64,000 nt of DNA from Microbacterium sp. CFH 31415 (GTDB taxonomy: Bacteria > Actinomycetota > Actinomycetes > Actinomycetales > Microbacteriaceae). This document shows positions 1-8,831 of this stretch, in pieces. Position numbers and translations under genes: made by a program. The notes under the pieces are model-generated. The model worked only from the letters and a program-made list of their open reading frames with translations, did no database searches and was not told the origin of the DNA. Every line of letters begins with the position of its first letter. The stretch's first letter is position 1. The stretch lies in NCBI RefSeq assembly GCF_022538185.1, contig NZ_JAKYXC010000006.1, positions 62,001 to 126,000 of the forward strand, read 5' to 3'.

Positions 1-337
1 AAGCCCCGGACCACAGCAGCGGCTGCATGGTGTGGAGACCGCGGCCGCGCACCAGCACCAGCGAGACCAGCACGGCTATGCCCAGGAGGAGGTCAGATCC
101 GCTCATCGGGCCGATCCGCTGCACCGCGAAGACGGCCGGAACGGCGAGCACCGGCACGAGCGAGAGGTCGATCGCGGCGACAGCGATGAGCAGAACACCC
201 AGCGCGAGGTAGATCGCGTAGTCGGGCAGGCGCGCGCTCGCCAAGCCCATGGAGGCACCGAGGACGAGCAGCACGAGGATCCCCAGGATCGTCGTGCCCA
301 CTCCCCGGATCGTCGTGCCTGTGGGCTGGAAGGTCAC
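1..337 (-). CDS. O-antigen polymerase/ligase-like membrane protein, N-terminal part (cut by window edge)
   Basis: The minus strand is open from a GTG at 337 to the window edge, about 112 codons. The frame gives a short polar N-terminus and at least three hydrophobic segments (around residues 13-29, 38-70 and 88-100). The stretch FAVQRIGPMSGSDLLLGIAV is typical of the N-terminus of O-antigen ligase/Wzy-type polymerases, which are polytopic inner-membrane proteins acting on undecaprenyl-linked glycans. It is divergent from the GT4 gene at 395, with only about 57 bp between the start codons. Family assignment rests on hydropathy and this one motif, because most of the protein lies outside the window. 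A different frame on the same strand (93-407) lacks membrane character and is a shadow. Confidence 0.55.
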   Translation of the reverse strand, partial: MTFQPTGTTIRGVGTTILGILVLLVLGASMGLASARLPDYAIYLALGVLLIAVAAIDLSLVPVLAVPAVFAVQRIGPMSGSDLLLGIAVLVSLVLVRGRGLHTMQPLLWSGA

Positions 338-394
338 AGGGCAATGGTAGGGCTCGATCGCGGTGTACCGCTCGGCGAGCCTCTCCCTTAGGGT

Positions 395-1720
395 GTGCAG
401 GTGGCATCTCCTCCTCGCAGCGCCCCTGCGCGGGTGGTGGTCGTCTCCCACACCGCAGATGTCGGGGGCGCAGAGATCGCGATTCTGCGTCTGCTCCGCG
501 CTCGCGACCGCGACGCTTTCGACGTCTCGGCGATCGTGCTCGAGGAGGGTGCCTTTCCCGACCTCCTGCGCGCGGCCGGGGTGCCGACCGAAGTCATCGC
601 GACCGCGGCGGTGCACCGCGTCACCCGCCGTGAGGCGGCGTCCGTGGGCGCTCTATGGCGAAATGCCGTCGCCACTCTGGCCGTCGCGCGCACCGTGCGC
701 CGGAAGCTCCGTGGCCTCCGCGCCGAGTTGGTCGTCGCCAACTCGCTCAAGGGCGCTGTCATCACTTCGATCGCCCGTCCGCTCCGCACGCCATGGGTGT
801 GGCACCTGCATGACCGGCTCGCACCCGACTACCTCCCCGTCCCGTTCGTCTTCGCGATGCGCGCTCTGGCGCGCTGGAGTCCGCGACTCGTGGTGGCGAA
901 CTCGTGGGCGACGGCGCAAACCCTTCGCTCGACGCCCGCCGAACGCATCGTCGTCGCGTATCCCGGGCTTCCTCGCGAAGCGTTCGCGGATCAGGGGCAT
1001 CCGCCGGCAGCGACCGTGGGGATCGTCGGGAGGATCAGCGCCACGAAGGGCCAGCGTGTCTTCCTCGAAGCCGCCCGACGCGTCCTCGCCGAGAACCCCG
1101 CCGCGCGGTTCCGCATCGTCGGGGGCGCCCTGTTCGAAGACGCCGCCGAGGAGAACGAGCTGCGCACGCTCGTCGAGACCTCACCCGACCTGAGAGCCAG
1201 CGTGGAGTGGACCGGCTGGGTCGCAGACACCCCGGCCGAGCTCCGCCGGCTGTCGCTGGCGGTCCACGCGTCGCCGGTGCCTGAGCCATTCGGTCAGGTG
1301 ATCGTGGAGGCGATGGCGGCCGGCGTGCCGGTGATCGGCACCGATGCCGGGGGAGTTCCCGAGATCATCGACCCCTCCTCGTGCGCTGTCGAACTCGCCG
1401 ATGGCGTGCGTCGGAGCGATCTGGGACTGCTCGTCCGCCCCGGCGACGATCTCGCCCTCGCTCGGGCGATCGGGTGGATGCTGCGCCATGACATCGAAGC
1501 GCAGGTGATGGCGTCGGCCGCGCGGGAGGCAGCGTGGGAGCGCTACGGGATCACCCGCACGTGGTCCGTCGTCGGCGACGCGTGGGGGACCGCCCTCGAC
1601 GCCCGCCGTGGGGAGCGCGGCGCAGGCTCAGGGGGTGCCGACCCCAGCGCGGCGGTCGCGACGACGACCGTCGATCCCCGCCCAGACGCCGGCGAAGAGA
1701 CCCGCGATCTCGACGACTGA
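395..1720 (+). CDS. Glycosyltransferase family 4 (GT-B fold)
   Basis: Predicted cytoplasmic retaining glycosyltransferase of 441 aa in the polysaccharide locus. The N-terminal Rossmann half contains HTADVGGAE (near residue 15). The C-terminal half shows GIVGRISATKGQRVF (near 205) and the donor-site EX7E signature EPFGQVIVE followed by AMAAGVPVIGTDAGGVPE (near 300-325). It starts at a GTG. The last roughly 40 residues after WGTALDARRG are low-complexity and lie in a 93-bp overlap with the convergent GT2 gene, so the tail may be a recent extension. The sugar donor and acceptor cannot be read from sequence. Confidence 0.85.
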   Translation: MQVASPPRSAPARVVVVSHTADVGGAEIAILRLLRARDRDAFDVSAIVLEEGAFPDLLRAAGVPTEVIATAAVHRVTRREAASVGALWRNAVATLAVARTVRRKLRGLRAELVVANSLKGAVITSIARPLRTPWVWHLHDRLAPDYLPVPFVFAMRALARWSPRLVVANSWATAQTLRSTPAERIVVAYPGLPREAFADQGHPPAATVGIVGRISATKGQRVFLEAARRVLAENPAARFRIVGGALFEDAAEENELRTLVETSPDLRASVEWTGWVADTPAELRRLSLAVHASPVPEPFGQVIVEAMAAGVPVIGTDAGGVPEIIDPSSCAVELADGVRRSDLGLLVRPGDDLALARAIGWMLRHDIEAQVMASAAREAAWERYGITRTWSVVGDAWGTALDARRGERGAGSGGADPSAAVATTTVDPRPDAGEETRDLDD

Positions 1721-2638
1721 CCGAGTGAGGATGATCGGCGAGGTCACGCGCCGCTGCATGGTCGCCTTCTCACCCTCAGCATCGCGCCCCTTCGCGATCA
1801 ATCGACCGACCAGCGAGAAGTAGTGGCCCTGCTGTCGGAACGCCGTCACGTAGTACCGACGCAGATACGGGGTCCGCCAGCCGAACACCCGCGCCAGGAG
1901 CATGACGTGATTGCGGCGGGAGTAGTACAGATAGCGCCGGTCGAAGCGCTGGCCGCCGATCTGGTACGGCGCGGCCACGTGGCGTACCAGCGCCCGAGGC
2001 GCGAAAACCAGTCGGTACCCGGCAGCGGTGAGCCGCAGGCACGTGTCAGACTCTTCGCGCAGGCAGGTGCCGGGATAGTTGCCGCGGATGCCGCCGATCG
2101 ATTCCAGGATCGAGCGCCGATACGACTGGTTCGCGCCGAGGAAGTGATCGACGTCGACCGGACGCAGCGAGTTCGCGCCGAAGTATCCGGTGAGATCCCC
2201 GTTGGGAAGCAGTCGGCCGATGGTGCCCACACCCTCGCGATCCTCGCCGGGGATGCCGTTGTCGGCACGTCCGCCTACTCCGGCGACGGTCGGGTCGTCG
2301 TCATAGACGCGGGTGAGCTCCGTCAGCCACTCGCGGTCGGCGTACGCGTCGTCATCGATGAATGCCACGATGTCTCCGGTCGCCGCCGCCAGCCCGAGCT
2401 GGCGCGATTCGGGCATCGTGCCCTTCCCCAGTTGGTGGCGGATGTACACGACATCGGGATGTTCAGCCGACACGAGGTCGCGCGTGCGGTCATCCGGCGA
2501 GCCGTCGACCACGATGATCTGATGCGGCCGGCGGGTCATCTCGTACAGATGGCGCAGGCACTCTGCGATGTACTGCGGCCGCGCGTACGTGATGATGATG
2601 ACCGAGACGGTCGGGGCGGGCGGGTCCGGTGTGGTCAT
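1628..2638 (-). CDS. Glycosyltransferase family 2
   Basis: GT-A fold transferase of 336 aa. The start is the ATG at 2638, giving MTTPDPPAPTVSVIIITYAR; an in-frame extension further upstream has no homologous character. Typical motifs are VVDGSPDD (near 50), FIDDDAYADREWL (DxD region, near 105) and LREESDTCLRLTAAGY with downstream Arg-rich patches, which resemble rhamnosyl/galactosyl GT2 enzymes. It begins one base after the stop of the GT4 gene 2640-3806, so the two are co-transcribed and probably translationally coupled, with 3803-4648 upstream. The 3' end overlaps the convergent GT4 gene by 93 bp. Confidence 0.85.
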   Translation of the reverse strand: MTTPDPPAPTVSVIIITYARPQYIAECLRHLYEMTRRPHQIIVVDGSPDDRTRDLVSAEHPDVVYIRHQLGKGTMPESRQLGLAAATGDIVAFIDDDAYADREWLTELTRVYDDDPTVAGVGGRADNGIPGEDREGVGTIGRLLPNGDLTGYFGANSLRPVDVDHFLGANQSYRRSILESIGGIRGNYPGTCLREESDTCLRLTAAGYRLVFAPRALVRHVAAPYQIGGQRFDRRYLYYSRRNHVMLLARVFGWRTPYLRRYYVTAFRQQGHYFSLVGRLIAKGRDAEGEKATMQRRVTSPIILTRSVVEIAGLFAGVWAGIDGRRRDRRAGVGTP

Positions 2639-2639
2639 G

Positions 2640-3806
2640 TCAGTCGATTCCTCGGTTCTGCATCGCCGGGCGGTCCGCGACGACCGCGCTGCGGAACACC
2701 TCTTCGTAACCGTCGGCCACGCGATCCCACGTGAACCTGCGCACTGCGTCGCGGCCGCCCGAACCGAGCCTCGCCCGCAGCGGGGCATCCTCGGCCACGC
2801 GCGTGAGCAATCGCGCGAGTCCCTCGGGATCGCGGGGGTCGAAGAGCAGGCCGTCGGCGCCGTCGGTCATGAACTCGCCAGGGCCGCCGCGCTGTGTCGC
2901 CAGCACGGGGACGCCCGAACGCCACCCCTCCAGGATGACGAGCCCGAACGCCTCGACGTGGCTCGGTACGACGTGCACCAGGGCACCGTCAAGAAGAGTG
3001 CGCACCTGCCCGCGCGGGAGCGCCCCGACGAACCTCACGTGCGCGTCCACGCCGAGCTCGCGCGCCCAAGATTCGAGGTCGGCCCGTCGTGGACCGTCGC
3101 CGGCGATGATGAGCTCGGCGCCTCCCAGCCGGTCACGGGCGCGGGCGTACGCCTCGATCAGCACATCGAACCCCTTGTTCTCGACAAGGCGCCCGACGCC
3201 GGTGATGTAGGCGGCCGGCAGCGCGACAGCGAGAGACGAAGCCTCCGCGTCGAGGTCGATTCCGTTGCCGACGACCGCCACCTCGCGATGCGCCCCGAAA
3301 CGATCGAGATCGGCAGCCGCGTAGCTCGAGCACGACGTCACGGCCCGCGCGTCGCGGAGCACGTCGGCGAGCGATCGGCGCAGAAGCTGGGAAGAGGCGA
3401 ACGCGTCGTGTGCGTCCATGAACGTTTCGCCGTGGTTCGCGTAGACGAGTGGGATGCCTGCGCGCTTCGCGACGTGCGCCGCCCAGGGGCCGTTGGCGCC
3501 GAAGCACTGGACGACGATCACCTCCGGCGCATCCTGCCGCACAGCAGCGCGCCACGACCGCAGGGCGCTCGGTGCCGCGAGCGCGAACCGCATCACGCCG
3601 CCGGGCGATCGAGTCGGCAGCGGCGTCGGAAGGTACCGGAGCGGCGGGCCGTCGTCCTGGGGCGGCGCCTCGTCGCCCTGATCGACGGCCCACACGGTGA
3701 CCTCGTGCCCCCGGGCTCGCAACCGGCGCCCGAGATGGAACACGTGCTCCTCGACTCCCCCGAGCCGGGGGAGGTATGAGCTCGCGACGAGGGCGATCCG
3801 CATCAT
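2640..3806 (-). CDS. Glycosyltransferase family 4
   Basis: Retaining GT-B glycosyltransferase of 388 aa starting MMRIALVASSYLPRLGGVEEHVF. The N-terminal acceptor domain carries the usual GGVE loop. The C-terminal domain has GVGRLVENKGFDVLIEAY, AGDGPRRADLE and the EX7E motif EAFGLVILE followed by GWRSGVPVLATQRGGPGEF. Its start overlaps the stop of 3803-4648 by four bases, and its stop is one base from the start of the GT2 gene at 2638, giving a three-gene minus-strand operon. The acceptor sugar is unknown. Confidence 0.88.
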   Translation of the reverse strand: MMRIALVASSYLPRLGGVEEHVFHLGRRLRARGHEVTVWAVDQGDEAPPQDDGPPLRYLPTPLPTRSPGGVMRFALAAPSALRSWRAAVRQDAPEVIVVQCFGANGPWAAHVAKRAGIPLVYANHGETFMDAHDAFASSQLLRRSLADVLRDARAVTSCSSYAAADLDRFGAHREVAVVGNGIDLDAEASSLAVALPAAYITGVGRLVENKGFDVLIEAYARARDRLGGAELIIAGDGPRRADLESWARELGVDAHVRFVGALPRGQVRTLLDGALVHVVPSHVEAFGLVILEGWRSGVPVLATQRGGPGEFMTDGADGLLFDPRDPEGLARLLTRVAEDAPLRARLGSGGRDAVRRFTWDRVADGYEEVFRSAVVADRPAMQNRGID

Positions 3807-4648
3807 GCGCCCTCGCCGGGGAAGTCGCGGACGCGGCTGAGCCGGTAGTGCCGCCACAGCGGGGCGAAGGGGGTCTTGAGCACGGTCATCCGCGGCCTGC
3901 GGGTCGAGTGCAGCCACATGCCGTACTTACCGCTGTGGCGCCATTCCTCGGAGTGCCCCGACCAGCCCACCTTGCGTGCGATGTCGGCAGCTGAGCGCAC
4001 CCAGCTGTAGTGCAGCACGGCGGCCTCCGGCGATATCACCTCGTTGACGATCGTCTCGGGCGAGGCGGCCGGATCGGTGTTCCACGGGCGCACGTCCACC
4101 CGGTAGATCGGGAAGTCCGTCTGTCGCGCCAGCCGCAGCGGAACGCCGACCCGCACCGCGAGCGGGCCGGGGAACGAGCAGGCCAGTCGCCAGAATCGAG
4201 TGCTCGCTTCGAGGAATCGGCCCGGGGCGACTCGCGTGTACAGCCACCGTGCGGGGTAGTCCAGCGCCCAGGCGCCCGCGCGGTGCGCGCGCCGAACCAT
4301 CTCGACGAAGACGTCGGGCTGTGGCATCACCTCGTCGGTGTCGAGCTGCAGCACCCAGTCGGCACCTTCTGCGGCCTGTACCAGCGCCGTCTGGCGCTGG
4401 TAGGTGTCATTCTCGAGCGGATCGAAGCCCTCCCGGCCGAAGTGCCCGGGGCGGTAGTCGCACTTGCCCTCGGTATCGACCTCGCGCAGGATCTCGAGGC
4501 AGCGCTCGATCGGGAGCGGCGTGCCCGTCCACGACGTCGCGCTCTCGTCGTACGACACGACGATGCGGTCCACGATCGAGTAGTAGGAGCGCACGCTCGG
4601 ACCGAGGAAGGCAGGGTCACCGAGCATGATGTAAGCGTTGAGTCGCAT
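3803..4648 (-). CDS. GT-A type glycosyltransferase (GT2-like)
   Basis: 281 aa, starting MRLNAYIMLGDPAFLGPSVR. It has a DxD-like metal site in LQLDTDEVMP (near residue 105) and a conserved aromatic C-terminal half containing VLHYSWVRSA and GWSGHSEEWRHSGKYG, a pattern seen in GT2-like transferases that act on surface glycans. The protein has no signal peptide or obvious membrane segment, so it is probably cytoplasmic. First gene of the minus-strand operon 4648 to 1628. Family is moderately certain; the substrate is unknown. Confidence 0.75.
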   Translation of the reverse strand: MRLNAYIMLGDPAFLGPSVRSYYSIVDRIVVSYDESATSWTGTPLPIERCLEILREVDTEGKCDYRPGHFGREGFDPLENDTYQRQTALVQAAEGADWVLQLDTDEVMPQPDVFVEMVRRAHRAGAWALDYPARWLYTRVAPGRFLEASTRFWRLACSFPGPLAVRVGVPLRLARQTDFPIYRVDVRPWNTDPAASPETIVNEVISPEAAVLHYSWVRSAADIARKVGWSGHSEEWRHSGKYGMWLHSTRRPRMTVLKTPFAPLWRHYRLSRVRDFPGEGA

Positions 4649-4710
4649 CTCCCACAGATCTCGTCATGTGCGGTGGCCGGGCGGTCCGATCCTAGCCCGA
4701 CGACGTCGGG

Positions 4711-4716
4711 TACTGT
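4711..4716 (+). promoter_or_regulatory. -10 box (TACTGT) for the GT2 gene at 4741
   Basis: TACTGT matches the TAnnnT pattern repeated throughout this window. It predicts a start point near 4723 and a short leader containing GGGGCGAG just before the ATG at 4741. No clear -35 is seen. Confidence 0.45.
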
Positions 4717-4740
4717 CTTTGCGATGTGGGATGGGGCGAG

Positions 4741-5667
4741 ATGACCGACCGGACAGGGCTTGTGAGCGTCGTCGTGGCCACGAATCGAGCTTCGCCCTAT
4801 CTGGCGGAGGCTCTTCGCTCCGTCGCCGAGCAGACGTACTCGGACTGGGAGCTCGTGATCGTCGACAACGGAGTGCCCGACCCGGTAGCTCTCGCAGAGC
4901 TCGTCGCCCAGCTTCCGCGATCGAGAGTGTTCCACGTGCCGCCGCCGGTGACGGTGTCGCTCGCCCGCAACGCCGGGGTCGCGGTATCCGAGGGGGCGTT
5001 CGTCGTCTTCCTGGACGACGATGACGTCTGGCACCCGGAGCGCCTCCAGACCCAAGTCGCGCTGCTGCGCGACGCTCCCGACGCGCCCGCCTCGTACTGC
5101 GGCGGATGGCACATGGATGCCGCGAGCCGGCGAATCCCGCCGTCGTGGCCTGCGTCGGTTTCGACGGCGCAGGACATGCTCGCCGGCAGGGCGCGGATGC
5201 CCCACATCTGCGGCGCGCTCTTGATCCGCCGCGAGTCCTTCGCCCAGGTCGGCGGATTCAGCCCTGAGCTGTCGATGATGGAAGACTTCGAGCTCATGCT
5301 GCGCCTGCTCCAGCGCGGAGACCTGGTGTGCGCACCGGGGGAACTCGTCGGCTATCGGCGGCACGATCGCAACGCCACGAGCACGTCGCTGTCCAACCTG
5401 CGAGTGCGGCGGGACGCCATTGACGGGATCCTTGCGCGCCACGCCTGGGCCGCGCGCATACGTGGCGATGCGCAGTCCGCAGCGCTCCTCGACTCCCACC
5501 GTGCGTTCGAGCGCCGGCGAGCGGCACGTGAGGCCTCGAGGGCGACTCTCTGGGCGGCGAGACGACTGCGGCTCGCGGATGCTCTCACTGAAGCGACATG
5601 GGGACTCCGGCACGATGCCGCGGGGTACGCCGGCGAATTCGTCCGACGGCTCGCCCGGCGCCGGTGA
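4741..5667 (+). CDS. Glycosyltransferase family 2
   Basis: 308 aa from the ATG at 4741, chosen over an in-frame GTG 15 bases upstream because of the GGGGCGAG ribosome site. The N-terminus LVSVVVATNRASPYLAEALR leads into the GT-A domain, with DDDDVWHPERLQ (DxD, near 100) and MMEDFELMLRLLQRGD (near 185). The Arg-rich C-terminus may touch the membrane. It is paralogous to the GT2 encoded at 8832-9749 on the other strand: both share SVV(V/L)ATNR, a YCG motif and a similar tail. The two flank the ABC exporter module. Confidence 0.85.
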   Translation: MTDRTGLVSVVVATNRASPYLAEALRSVAEQTYSDWELVIVDNGVPDPVALAELVAQLPRSRVFHVPPPVTVSLARNAGVAVSEGAFVVFLDDDDVWHPERLQTQVALLRDAPDAPASYCGGWHMDAASRRIPPSWPASVSTAQDMLAGRARMPHICGALLIRRESFAQVGGFSPELSMMEDFELMLRLLQRGDLVCAPGELVGYRRHDRNATSTSLSNLRVRRDAIDGILARHAWAARIRGDAQSAALLDSHRAFERRRAAREASRATLWAARRLRLADALTEATWGLRHDAAGYAGEFVRRLARRR

Positions 5668-5682
5668 CCGCGCGGGCGATGC

Positions 5683-5688
5683 TAGCCT
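5683..5688 (+). promoter_or_regulatory. -10 box (TAGCCT) upstream of the ABC exporter operon
   Basis: TAGCCT fits the window-wide TAnnnT pattern and would give a leader of about 50 nt before the ATG at 5744. The leader ends with a G-rich stretch (GGGGGGATGAAG) serving as the ribosome site. Confidence 0.4.
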
Positions 5689-5743
5689 GTTCGGCGTTGC
5701 GTCCTGCGCAGCGGGGTGGCGTGTCTTGGGGGGATGAAGCCGA

Positions 5744-6955
5744 ATGGCCGATACAGCGATCACGGTCTCGAACCTGTCCAAGGCATACCGCATTCAGGTG
5801 ACCGGTGCACAGACAGACCGAATCACGACCGCTGTGCTCAACCGCATCCGGCACCCGCTCACCCGAACGCACTTCGAGGACTTCCACGCGCTGACGGACC
5901 TATCGTTCGAGATTCCGTGGGGGGAGGCGGTCGGCATCGTCGGCAGGAACGGCGCCGGCAAGAGCACGCTCCTGAAGATCCTCACGCGGATCACCGCGCC
6001 GACCGCGGGTGTCATCGATCTCGGCGGGCGTGTCGGCTCGCTGCTCGAGGTGGGCACCGGCTTCTCGGGCGAGCTCACCGGTCGCGAGAACATCTATCAG
6101 AACGGCGCGCTGCTCGGCATGAGCCGCAAAGAGATCAAGCGCCGTTTCGACGAGATCGTCGACTTCTCCGGCGTCGAGAAGTTCCTCGACGTGCCGGTCA
6201 AGCGCTACTCATCGGGCATGTACGTGCGCCTGGCCTTCTCCGTCGCCGCCCACCTCGACACCGAGATCCTGGCGATCGACGAGGTGCTCGCCGTCGGCGA
6301 CGCCGAGTTCCAGCGCAAGTCGCTCGCCAAGATGCGCGAGGTGGCACGCGACGGACGAACCGTGCTCTATGTGAGCCACCAGATGAACACGGTGACCGCC
6401 CTGTGCACCTCGGCGATCTTCCTCGACAAGGGCAGGCTCGGCTACCACGGGTCGGTCGACGGTGCGATCACCCACTACCGCGACACCTTCGAGAAGTTCC
6501 AGGTGCAGCAGCAGGACGCGGCTTCGCGTCCTGGAACGGGCGAGCTCCGACTGCAGCGGGTCGGCGTGACCGAGCAGACTCAGGAGCCCGCCGACGAGAA
6601 GGTCATCGAGTTCAACGTCGGGCGCAACCCCCACATGATCGGCAAGTACTTCGTATCGGCCCACATCACCGACGCGAACGGCGCCGTCGTGGTCCAGTGC
6701 GACTCGCGCCTCCTCGGCCAGTGGTTCGACCCGAGCAAGGAGCAGGCAGGCACTCTGCGCATCCAGAACCTCTGGCTGCGGCCCGGGCGGTACACGGTCG
6801 ACATGTTCGTGTGCCAGGCGGGCATCCTCGACGCGTGGGAAGGGGCGGACGTCATCGAAGTCGTCGAGCACAGCCCGTACCCCGAGCTCGCGACCGACGA
6901 CGCCCTGAGCCATGGCATGGTCCTGGCCGACTTCGAATACGAGGCGACCCGATGA
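5744..6955 (+). CDS. wzt: Polysaccharide/teichoic acid ABC transporter, ATP-binding subunit with Wzt C-terminal domain
   Basis: 403 aa. The ATPase domain (about residues 1-245) has Walker A GRNGAGKST (near 70), signature YSSGMYVRLAFS (near 163) and Walker B ILAIDEVLAVGD (near 180). This is the Wzt/TagH subfamily, which energises export of undecaprenyl-linked glycans. Residues 270-403 form a beta-rich Wzt_C-like domain (for example FVSAHITDANGAVVVQC), which in Wzt proteins recognises the terminal modification of the chain. Its stop overlaps the start of the permease gene by four bases (ATGA), so the two subunits are made together. Confidence 0.92.
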   Translation: MADTAITVSNLSKAYRIQVTGAQTDRITTAVLNRIRHPLTRTHFEDFHALTDLSFEIPWGEAVGIVGRNGAGKSTLLKILTRITAPTAGVIDLGGRVGSLLEVGTGFSGELTGRENIYQNGALLGMSRKEIKRRFDEIVDFSGVEKFLDVPVKRYSSGMYVRLAFSVAAHLDTEILAIDEVLAVGDAEFQRKSLAKMREVARDGRTVLYVSHQMNTVTALCTSAIFLDKGRLGYHGSVDGAITHYRDTFEKFQVQQQDAASRPGTGELRLQRVGVTEQTQEPADEKVIEFNVGRNPHMIGKYFVSAHITDANGAVVVQCDSRLLGQWFDPSKEQAGTLRIQNLWLRPGRYTVDMFVCQAGILDAWEGADVIEVVEHSPYPELATDDALSHGMVLADFEYEATR

Positions 6956-7776
6956 GCCACCGCACCGTCATCCATCCCCCGGGGCGGTTCAATCTGCCGA
7001 ACTGGGGTGAAGTCTGGGCGGCGCGCGAGATCTTCTTCCGGTTCGGTCAGAAGGAGATCCTGCTTCGTTACCGCCAGACCGCGGTGGGCGTGGCATGGGT
7101 GTTCGTCCAGCCGTTGGTGGCGGCCGGCGTCTTCACCATCGTCTTCGGCGGCATCGCGCAGCTTCCCAGCGGCGGCGTTCCCTACTTCATCTTCGCCTTC
7201 GCCGGCCAGATGGCGTGGTCGCTGTTCAATAACATCGTCAATCGCGGAGCAGGGTCGCTGGTGGCCAACCTGGCCCTCGTGCAGAAGGTCTTCTTCCCCC
7301 GCATCATCGTGCCGCTGTCGGTGCTCACCTCGATCCTTCTCGACTTCGCCGTCTCGTTCGGGCTGTTCGTCGTTCTGCTGTTCGTCTTCGGCATCAACCC
7401 GGGCTGGCCGATCCTGCTCCTGCCGATCTGGGTGCTGATGACGGTACTGCTCGCGATGGGCATCGGTCTGGCCGCGTCTTCGTGGATGGTCAAGTACCGC
7501 GACGTGCAGTACTTCCTGCCCTGGTTCATGCAGATCCTCATGTACGCCTCTCCGATCGCGTACTCGATGGAGGCCGTGGACGATGTCGGGCTTCAATGGC
7601 TGTTCAACCTGAATCCGATCACGTGGCTCATGGAGGCCTATCGCTGGTCGCTGCTCGGTCAGACGGCGCCGGAGGCGTGGCAGGTCATCGCTCTGGCGGT
7701 GGCTGCGCTCGTGTCGATCTCGTGGGGCATCCTGGTCTTCCAGCGCACTGAGCGCCTCTTCGCCGACATCATCTGA
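6952..7776 (+). CDS. wzm: Polysaccharide/teichoic acid ABC transporter, permease subunit
   Basis: 274 aa. The start is the ATG overlapping the stop of the ATPase gene, giving MSHRTVIHPPGRFNLPNWGE. An amphipathic N-terminus (REIFFRFGQKEILLRYRQTAVGVAWVFVQP) typical of the ABC2 export family precedes about six hydrophobic segments. The last part, YASPIAYSMEAV and LNPITWLMEAYRWSLLGQ, is characteristic of Wzm/TagG permeases. Together with the upstream ATPase it should flip a finished polyprenyl-linked polymer across the membrane. A longer in-frame reading from 5716 is an artefact of frame overlap. Confidence 0.92.
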   Translation: MSHRTVIHPPGRFNLPNWGEVWAAREIFFRFGQKEILLRYRQTAVGVAWVFVQPLVAAGVFTIVFGGIAQLPSGGVPYFIFAFAGQMAWSLFNNIVNRGAGSLVANLALVQKVFFPRIIVPLSVLTSILLDFAVSFGLFVVLLFVFGINPGWPILLLPIWVLMTVLLAMGIGLAASSWMVKYRDVQYFLPWFMQILMYASPIAYSMEAVDDVGLQWLFNLNPITWLMEAYRWSLLGQTAPEAWQVIALAVAALVSISWGILVFQRTERLFADII

Positions 7777-7787
7777 GCGGACCGTTC

Positions 7788-8807
7788 GTGCGCGTGGCGA
7801 TGATCTCGTACTACCTCCCGAGCGGGAGCAAGATCGGAGTCGGATTCCAGGCTCACGAGCTCGCGAACGCGCTCGTGCGGCGCGGGCACGAGGTCGACAT
7901 GTTCTCGGAATGCCCGCCGGTCGACGGCGCGCTCTACGGGCACCGTCAGGTGCACCTGGCGGGGTCGCTGCGCACCTTCCGATTCGCCTGGGCTCTGCGT
8001 CGGTTCGATTTCCGCGCGTACGACGTGATCCACGCCCATGGCGATGACTACTGGCTCTGGCGGCGCCGGGTGCCGGTGCACGTGCGGACGATGCACGGGT
8101 CGTCCTTCGAAGAAGCCGGGCGGGTACCGGGACTCTGGGAGAAGCTGCGGATGCTCCTGCTGGGGTTGAGCGAGGTCCTGGCGACAGCGGTGGCCGACGT
8201 GACGGTGGCAGTGTCTCCGGCGACGCGGCGGTGGACTCCATGGGTGCGACGCGTGATCCCCAACGGCGTGGACGTGGAGCGCTTCAGACCGGATCCGGAG
8301 AAGACGTCCTCGGTGCCCACCGTGCTGTTCGTCGGCACGTGGCGTAACCGCAAGCGCGGGCGCGACCTCGCTGCGGCATTCCAGCAGGTCGTGCTGCCGG
8401 CCGTTCCCGAGGCGCGGCTCCAGATGGTGTGCAGAGATGCGCCGGACGACCCTGGCCGCGGTATCGAGGTGCTGGGCGAGCTCAGCGCTGCTGAGCTGGT
8501 CGAGGCGTATCAGCGGGCGTGGGTGTTCTGCCTCCCGTCGGATTACGAGGGCTTCGGCATCCCCTATGCCGAGGCGATGGCCTGCGGATTGCCGGTGGCG
8601 GCGACTCCCAACGTCGGCGCGAGGTATGTGACGGACGAAGGGCGGGCGGGGGTCCTCACCGATCTCGGATCGCTCGGCGATGCCCTTGTCCGCATCCTGA
8701 CCGACGAGGGGGAACGAGGGCGGCTCGCGCTAGCGAGTCTGGAGCGTTCGCGCGCGTTCGCGCTGACCTCGGTCGTCGACGAGTACGAGCAGCTCTACCG
8801 CCGTTAG
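7788..8807 (+). CDS. Glycosyltransferase family 4
   Basis: 339 aa from a GTG 11 bases after the permease stop, so it probably belongs to the exporter operon. The N-terminus MRVAMISYYLPSGSKIGVGF has the glycine-rich acceptor loop. The C-terminal half contains VLFVGTWRNRKRGRDLA and the EX7E motif EGFGIPYAE followed by AMACGLPVAATPNVGARYV. Predicted cytoplasmic and retaining. Linkage to wzt/wzm suggests it acts on the exported chain or its cap; this is inference from position only. Confidence 0.85.
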   Translation: MRVAMISYYLPSGSKIGVGFQAHELANALVRRGHEVDMFSECPPVDGALYGHRQVHLAGSLRTFRFAWALRRFDFRAYDVIHAHGDDYWLWRRRVPVHVRTMHGSSFEEAGRVPGLWEKLRMLLLGLSEVLATAVADVTVAVSPATRRWTPWVRRVIPNGVDVERFRPDPEKTSSVPTVLFVGTWRNRKRGRDLAAAFQQVVLPAVPEARLQMVCRDAPDDPGRGIEVLGELSAAELVEAYQRAWVFCLPSDYEGFGIPYAEAMACGLPVAATPNVGARYVTDEGRAGVLTDLGSLGDALVRILTDEGERGRLALASLERSRAFALTSVVDEYEQLYRR

Positions 8808-8831
8808 CCGTTCGTCTCACTGCGTCTTCCA

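Noticed and set aside
93..407. 104-codon minus-strand frame at the left edge
   Set aside because: Pro/Arg/His-rich without membrane segments; a neighbouring frame starting at 337 gives a good membrane protein.
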